This document shows, one piece after another, positions 53,601-61,536 of a stretch of DNA of 64,000 nt (within the stretch, counting starts at the first letter, position 1; each line of letters begins with the position of its first letter). The notes below the pieces were generated by a model that searched no databases, was not told the DNA's origin, and was given only the letters and a program-made list of their open reading frames with translations. The position numbers and the translations under genes were made by a program. The DNA comes from Chryseobacterium caseinilyticum (lineage in GTDB: Bacteria > Bacteroidota > Bacteroidia > Flavobacteriales > Weeksellaceae): assembly GCF_014837145.1 (NCBI RefSeq), contig NZ_JACYFS010000008.1, positions 62,001 through 126,000 on the forward strand, given 5' to 3'.

Positions 53601-54015
53601 CCTTTTTCAAAACTTTTTCAGATAAAGCTCCGGCGTAGGCAACAATCACTTTCGGATATTTGCCGGCGTTGATTTTATTTAAAACCTCGGTGCGGAGAAC
53701 CAAATTGGCATTTTGGGTTTTCTCTACCTGATAAGGCTCCAGATGTGTTGCCGGAAAATAAAGCACTTTTTCTTTACCCAGAAGATCTTCCATTTCTGTA
53801 TTGACATAAAGCGCATCTTCTTTGTCATCTATTATATAAAGAATCGTTTTTTTGTGAATATGAAAAAGTTCTGCTGTAAAAATGGAAGCGGCAGAACCAG
53901 CAAAACCTTTTACAGAGATGTGATTTTCTTTTTCTAAAACCGTGAAAATATCTTTTCCAAACTCGCTTTTCAACAAAGATGGGAGCAGTACTTTATCTAT
54001 ATTTTTTAGCTGCAT
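50635..54015 (-). CDS. mfd: Transcription-repair coupling factor
   Basis: Mfd removes RNA polymerase stalled at DNA lesions and recruits UvrA. From ATG 54015 the protein has 1126 residues. The order of regions is the UvrB-homology part at the N-terminus, the RNA-polymerase-binding segment (LIYKNGDLLYVSIHSLHKISKY, in part: DLLYVSIHSLHKIS), then helicase motifs: CGDVGFGKTEVA (Walker A), LLIIDEEHKFGV (DEEH), LTATPIPRTL, STTIIESGVDVPNANT, and QMRGRVGRSNRKAFCYL (in part: RGRVGRSNRKAFCY). The frame is open to 54120, but that extension lies upstream of the promoter box at 54079, so the ATG at 54015 is used. Confidence 0.94.
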   Translation of the reverse strand: MQLKNIDKVLLPSLLKSEFGKDIFTVLEKENHISVKGFAGSAASIFTAELFHIHKKTILYIIDDKEDALYVNTEMEDLLGKEKVLYFPATHLEPYQVEKTQNANLVLRTEVLNKINAGKYPKVIVAYAGALSEKVLKKEDFKAISHHIKVGDQLDFDFVDELLNHYQFNQTDFVSEPGEFSVRGGIVDVYSYSNEKPYRITFFGNEVENIKTFDIETQLSVSKVDSFQLVSNMNFSVSGTKVSLLEILPSETLIISKNLESSKLKFKSFYEKALEKYETLSKDIAHRSPQDLFISNEDFFFEYKKFRTVDFSSTIVSGLETSLVEFNQTSQPSFHKNFELLVEDLEAKETAGYDMWISFSGDKQKERLESIFEDLGRGDSGKREIKFKSFKSELHEGFVDPDNKILVYTDHQIFDRYQRYKTKNSFAKSEQLTLKDLMSLKVGDYIAHIDHGIGKFMGLVKVNNDGKVQECFKLIYKNGDLLYVSIHSLHKISKYNGPDGKEIVLSKLGSPAWKSLKQKTKAKVKQIAFDLIKLYAQRKTAKGFSYSPDSYLQNELEASFVYEDTPDQEKATIDVKKDMEAETVMDRLVCGDVGFGKTEVAIRAAFKAATDGKQVAILVPTTILAFQHYRSFKDRLKDFPVNISYLNRFRTAKQKSETLAGLKEGKVDIVIGTHQLVSDKVKFKDLGLLIIDEEHKFGVAVKDKLKLFKSNVDTLTLTATPIPRTLQFSLMAARDLSVIKTPPPNRQPVETHMVGFDEELLRDAISYELQRDGQVYFINNRVENLKDIAGLIQRLVPDAKVITGHGQMDGKQLEQNVLDFMEGKYDVLVSTTIIESGVDVPNANTIFINDAQRFGMADVHQMRGRVGRSNRKAFCYLITPPLDMITSDAKKRLEAIEQFSDLGSGFQIAMKDLEIRGAGDLLGGEQSGFINEMGFETYQKMMQEALEELKDDDEFGSLFENEEDRQKLFKSVKEVNIDTDLELMLPDSYVSSTEERLLLYQKLAEIDNENDLQKFEAELKDRFGELPEEVVNLLKSVALKWLAAEIGFEKIVMKNSVFLGYFPSNPQDKFYQTEKFRNIISYLTQNPAQAQLKEKAGKEGNNLMMRKEKVKNVDEVNKLLKTILGN

Positions 54016-54078
54016 AGTAATTTTAGTGTGAACGACAAAAGCGATTTCAAGAATTGTTCCTGAAACCGTAATCTGCTG

Positions 54079-54106
54079 CAAAAATACGCAAATTAATATT
54101 GAACAA
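54079..54106 (-). promoter_or_regulatory. Promoter of mfd (-7 TATTTTTG and -33 TTG)
   Basis: CAAAAATA at 54079-54086 reads TATTTTTG on the minus strand, with CAA (TTG) at 54104-54106, 17 bases farther. It ends 63 bases before the ATG at 54015. Confidence 0.6.
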
Positions 54107-54168
54107 AAATTCATCTTCACGATTTTGAGATTTAAGTATTAAAGATTACATTAGTGAAAATATTTTTT

Positions 54169-54537
54169 ATGAATTTTAAATTTATACCTGTAATTCTCAT
54201 TTTGCTCGCATTAATTTCCTGCGAAACAGATTATGTTAACAATTCGAGAGTGTTTGTGGAAGGGAAAATTACCTTTAACAATCAACCCTTTAGCAAAGCA
54301 CAAGTTTCACTGGAAACTTTTTCTTACCCAATCTCAAATGCACTCACAAAAAGCGATGGGACTTTCGAAATGGGTGCACCAGATGTTGCAGAGACAGTAC
54401 ATCTTTATATCGGTAAAAAAATAACCAGTTTCAGTACAGATTCAGAAGATTGTATGATAGCACAAGACTCTTTATCCATTGTACTTCCGGAAAATTTTCA
54501 ACACGTGAAATTCTCAAACATAATGATCAAACAATGA
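54169..54537 (+). CDS. Small lipoprotein with carboxypeptidase-regulatory-like fold
   Basis: This 122-residue protein has a lipoprotein signal (MNFKFIPVILILLALISC, Cys18) followed by a beta-sandwich-like domain (FVEGKITFNNQPFSKAQVSLET...LTKSDGTFEMGAPD, in part: FNNQPFSKAQVSLET). The G-x-I/V-T...A-x-V...T...DGTF pattern is that of CarboxypepD_reg-like domains of Bacteroidota. ATG 54169 is used; GTG 54154 is in frame. Its stop overlaps the next ATG by four bases, so the two genes are co-translated and probably work together at the outer membrane. Confidence 0.75.
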   Translation: MNFKFIPVILILLALISCETDYVNNSRVFVEGKITFNNQPFSKAQVSLETFSYPISNALTKSDGTFEMGAPDVAETVHLYIGKKITSFSTDSEDCMIAQDSLSIVLPENFQHVKFSNIMIKQ

Positions 54538-55130
54538 AAAGATTTTTACTTTCAATTGCAATTTTTTGCTTTGCTCTGTCATTCGGTCAAAAACCACAGC
54601 CATCTTTGGGAATTGATGTTGTAAGTGTAACTCCGATGGGCGACAACTATTTAAAAGACGGCGTCAAAAACTTTTTCGGCTTCGGACTGACGTTTCAAAC
54701 TGTATTCAAGCGAAACATGGGATTTGGTCTGGAACTAAGCCAGGCTTTTTCTGAAGTGAAAAACAAAAGTGTTTATGGAGATTTGGAAAAACCGCAGCTC
54801 ACCAATTTTTCTGCTTATTTTCTTTACAAATACCCTTTTAAAAACGGATTAAATGTGCAGGGTCAGATAGGTGCAGGAATCATGAGGCTCAGTAACCAAT
54901 CTCAGTATATTGAAGATGATTACAGAGAAACTGCTGCCGGATTTTTATTAGGAAGTGAGGTTTCTTACAAATTTTCTAAGAATAAAGTTGTTGAAGTTTT
55001 TGCTTCGCCTAAAATTTATTTCTACAATTCTCAGGTTGAATTTAAAGACAGTGAGCTTAATAAATATTATTCCAGATCACAATTGCTTTACATTAATGTT
55101 GGAGTTAGGCTGAATTTAAATGAGAAATAA
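54534..55130 (+). CDS. Outer-membrane beta-barrel protein (porin-like)
   Basis: This 198-residue protein has a signal peptide (MKRFLLSIAIFCFALSFGQ) and alternating hydrophobic strands such as NFFGFGLTFQTVFKRNMGFGLELS, with the final strand QLLYINVGVRLNLNEK ending in a hydrophobic-alternating pattern (quoted in part). This is the pattern of a small outer-membrane barrel. The start ATG 54534 overlaps the previous stop (ATGA); the open frame to 54450 overlaps the lipoprotein gene and was not used. Confidence 0.78.
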   Translation: MKRFLLSIAIFCFALSFGQKPQPSLGIDVVSVTPMGDNYLKDGVKNFFGFGLTFQTVFKRNMGFGLELSQAFSEVKNKSVYGDLEKPQLTNFSAYFLYKYPFKNGLNVQGQIGAGIMRLSNQSQYIEDDYRETAAGFLLGSEVSYKFSKNKVVEVFASPKIYFYNSQVEFKDSELNKYYSRSQLLYINVGVRLNLNEK

Positions 55131-55185
55131 TTTTTCTTAAGAAAATTTTAAAGAATTTCACTCCAATTTCAAGGCAAAGAAAATC

Positions 55186-55212
55186 TCTTTTTCTTTTTTT
55201 TGCTTCTTAAAT
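55186..55212 (+). terminator. Weak AT-rich terminator candidate
   Basis: AAAGAAAA pairs with TTTTCTTT around a short tctct loop, followed by T-runs. The stem has few G/C pairs, so termination would be weak. It is 55 bases beyond the barrel gene's stop. Confidence 0.3.
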
Positions 55213-55312
55213 AACTTATTTTCGGAAATTTAGTTCAACAATAGAATTAAATTAGATATTCCGCAATTATTTCTGATTATAATTTGTAATTTTACAACAA
55301 ACAGTGATTTAT

Positions 55313-57133
55313 ATGTCTAAAATTTTATTCTTTCTTCTATTAATCGCCATGACTGTCTTTGTAAAAGCACAAAGCAACTTTGAGTACGAAAGAGCCTGGG
55401 GAACGTATTTTGGACCTGTCGGCGCTAAAAGTTTTTCAGGAACTTTTAATGGGAAGCAGATTTTTTTTGATTCTCAGGACAATATCTACACGAAAGGCCT
55501 GATCTACCAAAGCAGTTTTCCGGAATCTTATTTTCAGCAATTTTCACTAAATGGCGGACAAACTTTTCAAAGTGCACCGAACATTTACAGCCCTTTTAAT
55601 TATACCGCAAAATTCAACAGCAACGGAACATTGCTGTATTATCATTATGATCAGCAGCAAAACAACAATCCGGGCAGTTATACAAAAGAGCTGATGTTTG
55701 TAGACCAGCTCGACAACAGATATTACCAGTACTTCCTCAATACAGCAAGCACTCCTGTGCCCATCACACCCGGAACGTGGGGAACAACAGCCACTCAGTA
55801 TGTTATCTCAAAATATGACGCAAATAATAATCTTATCTGGGCGACTTATCAGCCGAGTATTTCAAGAATAATTACAGATAACAGCCAAAACGTTTATATT
55901 TCTGGCATTACGTACAACGGACAGAACGTTCCCACAACTGGAACATATCTCGATAACTTCCAGTATATGACCTCTATGGGAAATAATTATTGTGGGTTTC
56001 TTGTAAAACTTAATCCTGACGGACAGAAATTATGGGGAACATTTTACCCCGGCTACGCTTCAATGCTCAAGTTCCATAATAATTCTATTTATCTTGGTAA
56101 CTCACAGGTACCTCAAACCAACCAAATCATTATACCTACAGCCGCTGCTTTTCAAACAACTCCAGTTTATTTCTCCCTAATCAAATTTAATGCAGACAAT
56201 GGCACAAGAACCTGGGCAACCTACTACGCAAGTCCCACAGGAAGCAGCTCGATAAGAACAATAGAAGTTAACGAGACCGGCCTTTATGTATTGGGAGATG
56301 AAACCTACTCGAGCACTAACCCTAATCCAAATTTCTATGGGACGCCAGGAAGTCACAAACCGCAAATCACGAGTGCCATGGATCTTTTCTTAACAAAATT
56401 CGATCATTCAGGAGCACGAATCTGGAGCACCTACATTGGCGGAACAGGAACAGACTTAGCACAAAGTTCACAGCAACCGCTTGCACTATCCGGAGATAAC
56501 ATTTACATTTGCGCCCAAACCTGGGGAGCCAGTAATATTATTTCTACACCGCTCGTGCACCAGCAATTACCAGAGCAAAACGGCACATATTCTACCAATC
56601 ATTTTTTTTCAAAATTCAATACTAACGGTGTGCTGCAATGGACTTCTTACTACGGAGGAACAAGCCAGTCAGCCGACGAGCCATGGAACATAGCCATTCA
56701 TAATCAATCACTATATTTTTATGGAGACACCAGAAGCCCCAATCTGTATACAACGCCAGGAAGCTGGCAAAATCAGTATACAGATCCTTTCCCGACCGTA
56801 AATGCTCAGAAAAACAGTGCATTTTTAGTAAAATTTAATTTAAAAACTTTAGACACAAAAGATATTACGAAAGTATCACAAATTGACCTGTACGATAATC
56901 CAAACAAAGGAAACTTCAGCATTCGGGGCGAAATTTTAAGGAAAGAAAACTTGCATCTGAGCATTTTTGATTTATCAGGAAGAGTTCTTTATAAAAAAGA
57001 ACTCTCAAAATCACAAAACAATGAACATCATTTAAATCTTGAACACCTGCTTCAAAATGGAAACTACATGGTAAATGTAACAGACCGAAACGGAGTTTTA
57101 ATTCAGAATTTCAAGATTACTATTCAAAAGTAG
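55313..57133 (+). CDS. Secreted protein with T9SS C-terminal sorting domain
   Basis: This 606-residue protein starts with a signal peptide (ILFFLLLIAMTVFVKAQ) and contains several repeats of the kind W-x-T-Y-x-G/P with LFVxKF-like strands (for example FLVKLNPDGQKLWGTFYPG, LTKFDHSGARIWSTYIGG, FSKFNTNGVLQWTSYYGG), as in SBBP/beta-propeller surface proteins. From about 525 the C-terminus is a T9SS type A sorting domain: YDNPNKGNFSIRG, LHLSIFDLSGRVLYKKEL and GNYMVNVTDRNGVLIQNFKI. The GTG at 55304 is in frame; ATG 55313 is preferred. It is exported through the type IX system to the cell surface or medium. Confidence 0.86.
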   Translation: MSKILFFLLLIAMTVFVKAQSNFEYERAWGTYFGPVGAKSFSGTFNGKQIFFDSQDNIYTKGLIYQSSFPESYFQQFSLNGGQTFQSAPNIYSPFNYTAKFNSNGTLLYYHYDQQQNNNPGSYTKELMFVDQLDNRYYQYFLNTASTPVPITPGTWGTTATQYVISKYDANNNLIWATYQPSISRIITDNSQNVYISGITYNGQNVPTTGTYLDNFQYMTSMGNNYCGFLVKLNPDGQKLWGTFYPGYASMLKFHNNSIYLGNSQVPQTNQIIIPTAAAFQTTPVYFSLIKFNADNGTRTWATYYASPTGSSSIRTIEVNETGLYVLGDETYSSTNPNPNFYGTPGSHKPQITSAMDLFLTKFDHSGARIWSTYIGGTGTDLAQSSQQPLALSGDNIYICAQTWGASNIISTPLVHQQLPEQNGTYSTNHFFSKFNTNGVLQWTSYYGGTSQSADEPWNIAIHNQSLYFYGDTRSPNLYTTPGSWQNQYTDPFPTVNAQKNSAFLVKFNLKTLDTKDITKVSQIDLYDNPNKGNFSIRGEILRKENLHLSIFDLSGRVLYKKELSKSQNNEHHLNLEHLLQNGNYMVNVTDRNGVLIQNFKITIQK

Positions 57134-57323
57134 ATTGTCTTTAGTAGAGAATTTATTGAATATTTAAAAATTTGTACTAAAACAAAATTAAAAGACAGTA
57201 ATGTTTTTACAAATTATTAAAAACACCCAATTTTCACAATTTTTCGTTAAATACACCTCACTAATTATCGTTACGGCACGTCGTTTGGAAAAGAACATAA
57301 CCTAACCAAACAATTTAAGTAGT

Positions 57324-57716
57324 ATGAAAAATTTAATGAAAATTTTCGGTGTCTTAGTGCTTGTGATGTTCACAGCAATCAGCTTATCTTCTTGCAAGGA
57401 TGACGACGACCCGGCAGACAATGACTTTTTTGCGGGAACTTACAAGGGAAGTGTTTCCTTTAATGACGGAAGCACCAATATAAGCACTAATGACGGAAGT
57501 GTTTTTGTGACCAAAATTGCCAGCGGAACAAAATACAACTTTACATTCAGTAACGGAATTCCTGACTTAAACGGATTAGAGTTCCAGAAAACAGGCGACA
57601 ACACTTTGGTAATGGTGGGATCAAATGCTTTGGTGTACATCAGAATTGATAACAATGATTTGAATATCGTCTACAATAAAGACGGTAAGACTTGGACTGC
57701 CGACTGTACAAGATAA
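57324..57716 (+). CDS. Small surface lipoprotein
   Basis: This 130-residue protein has a signal peptide ending in SLSSC, with Cys24 followed at once by KDDDDP. An acidic run right after the lipidated Cys is the surface-export signal described in Bacteroidota lipoproteins. The rest is beta-rich: FFAGTYKGSVSFND, SGTKYNFTFSNG, LEFQKTGDNTLVMVG, and a final NIVYNKDGKTWTADC, which resembles lipocalin-like or META-like small domains. Unknown function. A terminator follows 22 bases after the stop. Confidence 0.75.
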   Translation: MKNLMKIFGVLVLVMFTAISLSSCKDDDDPADNDFFAGTYKGSVSFNDGSTNISTNDGSVFVTKIASGTKYNFTFSNGIPDLNGLEFQKTGDNTLVMVGSNALVYIRIDNNDLNIVYNKDGKTWTADCTR

Positions 57717-57738
57717 TTCAAAGTTTGCATTACAATTT

Positions 57739-57778
57739 AAACCTGTTTCTTTTTATGAGACAGGTTTATTTATTTTTA
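57739..57778 (+). terminator. Terminator after the small lipoprotein
   Basis: AAACCTGTTTC (57739-57749) pairs with GAGACAGGTTT (57757-57767) with one wobble, then ATTTATTTTT follows. It starts 22 bases after the stop. Confidence 0.8.
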
Positions 57779-57836
57779 AGTTTTTATAAGTTTTAGTTAA
57801 AGTTTAATTTTAGATAAAACATTTCCAGTTTTTAAC

Positions 57837-57844
57837 TAAATTTG
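57837..57844 (+). promoter_or_regulatory. Promoter -7 box (TAAATTTG) for the 57867 gene
   Basis: TAAATTTG is a full match to TAnnTTTG and ends 22 bases before the ATG at 57867. Confidence 0.5.
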
Positions 57845-57866
57845 GTTATCATAAAACATATCAACA

Positions 57867-58112
57867 ATGAGAAAATTCATCACAGCACTATCTTTAATCA
57901 TCGGATTAGGAGTTGCACAGGCTCAGCAGGTAACACCTGCAACCAAAGCAGCACAGAAAACCACAAAAGTTGTAAAAACAACAGAAGTAAAACCCGCAGC
58001 AAAGCCAGCGGCAAAAATGAAAAAAGACGGCACACCTGATAAAAGGTATAAAGAAAATCAAAAACTGAAAAAAGACGGTACGCCAGACAAAAGATACAAG
58101 ACGAACAAATAA
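57867..58112 (+). CDS. Small secreted basic protein with KKDGTPDKRYK repeats
   Basis: This 81-residue protein has a signal peptide (FITALSLIIGLGVAQA, then QQ), a Lys/Ala/Pro/Thr-rich middle (TKVVKTTEVKPAAKPAAK) and two exact copies of KKDGTPDKRYK near the C-terminus. The start ATG follows a consensus promoter box, and a clear terminator follows the stop, which supports a real gene despite the short length. The repeat looks like a binding or calcium-type motif (DGTPD), but I know no family. Its likely place is the periplasm or surface. Confidence 0.75.
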   Translation: MRKFITALSLIIGLGVAQAQQVTPATKAAQKTTKVVKTTEVKPAAKPAAKMKKDGTPDKRYKENQKLKKDGTPDKRYKTNK

Positions 58113-58154
58113 TATCAACCATACATTGTCATTGAACAATACAATTTTACTAAG

Positions 58155-58177
58155 CCGGGGATTTTCTCCGGTTTTTT
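58155..58177 (+). terminator. Terminator after the small repeat protein
   Basis: CCGGGGA (58155-58161) pairs with TCTCCGG (58165-58171) with one wobble, then TTTTTT (58172-58177). Confidence 0.85.
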
Positions 58178-58214
58178 GTTGAAATAAAATCTTCAAAAAT
58201 TATCGCTTTATTTA

Positions 58215-58222
58215 TAAATTTG
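58215..58222 (+). promoter_or_regulatory. Promoter -7 box (TAAATTTG) four bases before the GH3-like gene
   Basis: TAAATTTG matches the consensus; the ATG at 58227 begins four bases after it. A normal start site would give a transcript beginning at or within a few bases of the ATG (leaderless). Confidence 0.5.
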
Positions 58223-58226
58223 AACC

Positions 58227-59726
58227 ATGCTAAATTTCCTGAAGAAAAATATTGCTTTAGCCTGGGCAAAACGCCACGTTTCGCAAACTGAAAATTTTAA
58301 AAACAATGCAGAAAAACTGCAGGAAGAATTATTACTATCGCTTGTAAAAACTGCTGAGAAAACACTTTTTGGGCGCAGTCATCAGTTTGAAGATATTAAA
58401 ACCATCAAAGAATTTCAGGACAAAGTAAAAATCAATGATTATGAGGATCTGAAACCTTACATTGAAAAAGTTAAAAGAGGTCAACGCAGCATTCTTTGGC
58501 CTGAAACTCCCGAATATTTTGCGAAAACATCGGGCACTACGTCGGGATCGAAATATATTCCTATTTCAAAAGAAGGAATGCCTTTTCAGGTGAAGGGAGC
58601 TCAGAGTGCGCTTTTTCATTACATTGCGAAAAAAAACAATGCCGATTTCGTTAACGGAAAAATGATTTTCCTACAGGGAAGTCCTGAACTGGAAGAGGTT
58701 TTTGGAATTAAAACTGGTAGACTTTCAGGGATTGTCGCTCATCATATCCCAAATTACCTCCAAAAAAACAGATTGCCAAGTTGGGAAACCAACCTGATTG
58801 AAGACTGGGAAACAAAAGTTGATAAAATCGTGGAAGAAACAGAACACGAAAATATGACTCTGATTTCCGGAATTCCGCCCTGGCTGGTGATGTATTTTGA
58901 AAAACTGACCGAAAAGCACAGTAAAAAAATCAAGCAGCTATTCCCAAATCTTCAGCTGATTGTCACAGGTGGCGTCAACTACGAGCCTTACAAAGATAAA
59001 ATGGAATTTCTTCTCGGTGGAAAAGTAGATATTGTGCAAACTTTTCCAGCCTCGGAAGGATTTTTTGCCTTTCAGGATGATTACACCAAAGACGGACTTT
59101 TACTTTTAACCAATCACGGTATTTTTTACGAATTTATTCCTTTAGAACAATATGGAAAACCTGATACAGAAAGACTGACTTTAAAGGATGTGGAACTCAA
59201 TAAAGATTATGCTTTAATTTTAACCACAAATTCAGGACTTTGGGCTTATTCCATCGGCGATGTTGTGAGATTTACTGATAAAAACCCTCACAGAATTCTG
59301 GTGAGTGGAAGGACAAAGCATTTCACTTCAGCATTTGGTGAGCACGTTATTGCATTTGAAGTAGAAGAAGCCTTGAAATCTACCGTTCTGAAATATCCAG
59401 CAAAAATTACAGAATTTCATCTTGCGCCCCGAGTGAATGCCGAAAGTGAACTTCCTTATCATGAATGGTTTATAGAGTTTGAAGAAGAGCCTGCAAATTT
59501 AAATTTATTCAAAGAAGAACTTGATTTTCAGCTAAGGAACAGAAATTCGTATTACGATGATTTGATTTCCGGAAATATTTTACAGCAGCTTAAAATCTCG
59601 AAACTCAGAAAGAATGCTTTTAATGAATATGCTAAATCTCAGGGCAAACTGGGCGGACAAAACAAAATCCCGAGACTTGCCAATGACAGAAAACTGGCAG
59701 ATTTACTTGAAATATATAAATTATAA
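58227..59726 (+). CDS. GH3-like acyl-adenylating enzyme
   Basis: This 499-residue protein belongs to the GH3 auxin-response-like family of ATP-dependent acid-amido synthetases (ANL superfamily). The ATP-binding P-loop TSGTTSG is at residues 101-107, preceded by YFAK. Further conserved segments are QTFPASEGFFAFQDD, YSIGDVVRFTD and the C-terminal RNSYYDDLISGNIL. The family joins an acid to an amine with ATP in plants; the bacterial members have unknown substrates. It has its own promoter, four bases before the ATG, so it probably is translated from a leaderless mRNA. It sits alone, giving no pathway clue. Confidence 0.85.
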   Translation: MLNFLKKNIALAWAKRHVSQTENFKNNAEKLQEELLLSLVKTAEKTLFGRSHQFEDIKTIKEFQDKVKINDYEDLKPYIEKVKRGQRSILWPETPEYFAKTSGTTSGSKYIPISKEGMPFQVKGAQSALFHYIAKKNNADFVNGKMIFLQGSPELEEVFGIKTGRLSGIVAHHIPNYLQKNRLPSWETNLIEDWETKVDKIVEETEHENMTLISGIPPWLVMYFEKLTEKHSKKIKQLFPNLQLIVTGGVNYEPYKDKMEFLLGGKVDIVQTFPASEGFFAFQDDYTKDGLLLLTNHGIFYEFIPLEQYGKPDTERLTLKDVELNKDYALILTTNSGLWAYSIGDVVRFTDKNPHRILVSGRTKHFTSAFGEHVIAFEVEEALKSTVLKYPAKITEFHLAPRVNAESELPYHEWFIEFEEEPANLNLFKEELDFQLRNRNSYYDDLISGNILQQLKISKLRKNAFNEYAKSQGKLGGQNKIPRLANDRKLADLLEIYKL

Positions 59727-59769
59727 TCACATTTTTTCAATTCCCAAAAGATATATTCGAAAAAAATTA

Positions 59770-59777
59770 TAAATTTG
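59770..59777 (+). promoter_or_regulatory. Promoter -7 box (TAAATTTG) of the 59796 lipoprotein
   Basis: TAAATTTG ends 18 bases before the ATG at 59796, the common spacing in this window. Confidence 0.5.
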
Positions 59778-59795
59778 AAAAACTAAAAAATTAAA

Positions 59796-60158
59796 ATGAG
59801 AGCATCTGTACTAATAAAATCTTCTCTGCTTACATCATTATTCGTGATTTCGTCATGTGCAACTACAAAGTATAGCGAAGATATTTCTCAAAACAATTAT
59901 TCTAATCTTAAAACCGGAAAAATCTACATTGTTGAGAAAAAAGACGGTTCGCCGAAAGAAAAAATCCTTTTCAAAAACATTGTTGGCGATAACATCGTAG
60001 GTACAAAAGGTAAAAAAGACAGTACAGAAGTTACAATCCCGAAAAGTGCTGTTGCCTCTGTGAAAGACCGTTCTACAGCAAGAGTAACTGGTGGTGCAGT
60101 TGTGATCGGCGCAGCCGCAGTTGCCGCAATCGTGATCAGCTCGAACAGAGCAGATTAA
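59796..60158 (+). CDS. Small lipoprotein with C-terminal hydrophobic segment
   Basis: This 120-residue protein has a lipobox-like start (LTSLFVISSC, Cys21) and a middle rich in short beta motifs (TGKIYIVEKKDGSPKEKILFKN, partial quote: VEKKDGSPKEK). Near the C-terminus is a glycine/alanine-rich hydrophobic segment (GGAVVIGAAAVAAIVISSN), so it may span or insert in a membrane. No known family. A promoter box lies 18 bases upstream, and the MFS gene follows with its own box. Confidence 0.7.
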   Translation: MRASVLIKSSLLTSLFVISSCATTKYSEDISQNNYSNLKTGKIYIVEKKDGSPKEKILFKNIVGDNIVGTKGKKDSTEVTIPKSAVASVKDRSTARVTGGAVVIGAAAVAAIVISSNRAD

Positions 60159-60217
60159 AAAATGATTTAATTTTCATTAAAATAAATGATAAGTAGCTCT
60201 AAATTAATTTTTAGGGC

Positions 60218-60225
60218 TACTTTTG
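60218..60225 (+). promoter_or_regulatory. Promoter -7 box (TACTTTTG) three bases before the MFS start
   Basis: TACTTTTG fits TAnnTTTG; the ATG at 60229 begins three bases after it. This is another leaderless candidate. Confidence 0.45.
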
Positions 60226-60228
60226 TAT

Positions 60229-61464
60229 ATGATTTCACTTTCTCCGCTGCAGACATTGAAAAATGTTGAGTTCAGAAATCTTCTTACCGGAAGATTTTTT
60301 ATTGTTTTGGCTTTCAGAATGCTCGCTACATTATTAGGATGGTGGGTTTATCAGTTGACAAAAGATCCTTTTTCCATCGGACTTATCGGACTTTCTGAAG
60401 TAATTCCTGCAGTAAGTTGCGCTTTGTACGCGGGACATATAATTGACACCAACGAGAAAAAGAAACTATTACTTATTTGTACTTACGCTTACGTATTCCT
60501 GATTGGCCTTTTGTTGATTCCGGCATTCTACAGTTCTGAACTTCATTTTACAGGTCATCAGATTACCTATTTTATCTACGCTGTTATCTTTTTTACCGGA
60601 ATTGCAAGGGCATTTATCGGGCCGATTGTTCCGTCGATGATTCCTAAAATTGTAAAACAAATCAATCTTCCGAATGCCATTACACTAAATCAGGCAACAT
60701 TTTTGATATCATCAGTTTGCGGTCATGCAGCAGGCGGATTTTTAATTGAATTCTACGGCATTAAATGGACGGTCTTAACGGTTGTAATTCTGATTACCAT
60801 TTCATCCATTTTTTTCTGGCAGCTCAACAAACAGTTTTCTGAACATAAAAAAGGAAGCGTAAAAGTGATGGAAAGCATTCGCGAAGGCGTTTCTTATATT
60901 TATAAAACTAAAGAAATTCTCGGAGCTCTATATCTGGATATGTTTGCCGTACTTTTTGGAGGAGCGGTGGCGATGATTCCCGTTTTTGCAACTGATATTT
61001 TAAAATCCGGAGCTGACGGTTTAGGTTTATTAAATGCCGCTTCAGATATTGGCTCAATGATTATTATCACGACGTTGGCTTTGGTTCCGCTTAGAAAAAA
61101 TCAGGGTAAAATTTTGCTTGTTGCTGTAGCAGGGTTCGGAATTTGCATTATCGGTTTCGGACTTTCAAATTATTATTGGTTATCATTCTTATTTTTAGTC
61201 ATGAGTGGTATGTTGGATGGAATCTCTGTAGTAATTCGCGGAACTATTGTACAGTTGAAAACTCCGGATCATATTCGTGGACGGGTTTTAAGTGTAAATT
61301 CAATATTTATCATGTCCAGCAACGAAATGGGACAGTTTGAAAGCGGACTTGCAGCAAAGCTTTTCGGTGCCGTAAGATCTGTAGTAATCGGAGGTAGTTT
61401 AACTGTGCTTATCGCTGTGTTAGTGGGCAGTACAAATCCAAAATTGAGAAAAATGCAATATTAA
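60229..61464 (+). CDS. MFS transporter (EntS/MFS_3-like exporter)
   Basis: This 411-residue inner-membrane protein has about twelve hydrophobic segments. NLLTGRFFIVLAFRMLATLLGWWVYQLT (quoted in part: LGWWVYQLTKDPF) and LGLIGLSEVIPAV-like IGLIGLSEVIPAVS form the first helices. The GxxxD(R/T) loop after helix 2-3 (GHIIDTNEKKKLL) and RGTIVQLKTPDHIRGRVLSVN in the second half (partial) match the MFS_3/EntS group of drug or siderophore exporters. The start is ATG 60229; TTG 60223 lies inside the promoter box. The exported compound is unknown. Confidence 0.85.
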   Translation: MISLSPLQTLKNVEFRNLLTGRFFIVLAFRMLATLLGWWVYQLTKDPFSIGLIGLSEVIPAVSCALYAGHIIDTNEKKKLLLICTYAYVFLIGLLLIPAFYSSELHFTGHQITYFIYAVIFFTGIARAFIGPIVPSMIPKIVKQINLPNAITLNQATFLISSVCGHAAGGFLIEFYGIKWTVLTVVILITISSIFFWQLNKQFSEHKKGSVKVMESIREGVSYIYKTKEILGALYLDMFAVLFGGAVAMIPVFATDILKSGADGLGLLNAASDIGSMIIITTLALVPLRKNQGKILLVAVAGFGICIIGFGLSNYYWLSFLFLVMSGMLDGISVVIRGTIVQLKTPDHIRGRVLSVNSIFIMSSNEMGQFESGLAAKLFGAVRSVVIGGSLTVLIAVLVGSTNPKLRKMQY

Positions 61465-61536
61465 AGCGAAAAAATTATTTTTTTTCAATAGCAAGGGATT
61501 TTTATTAACAATTTCTTAAATAAACGTTTGAAAAAT

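Noticed and set aside
54016..54120. Upstream extension of mfd
   Set aside because: The 35 extra codons lie over the TATTTTTG promoter box at 54079-54086 and do not resemble Mfd N-termini.
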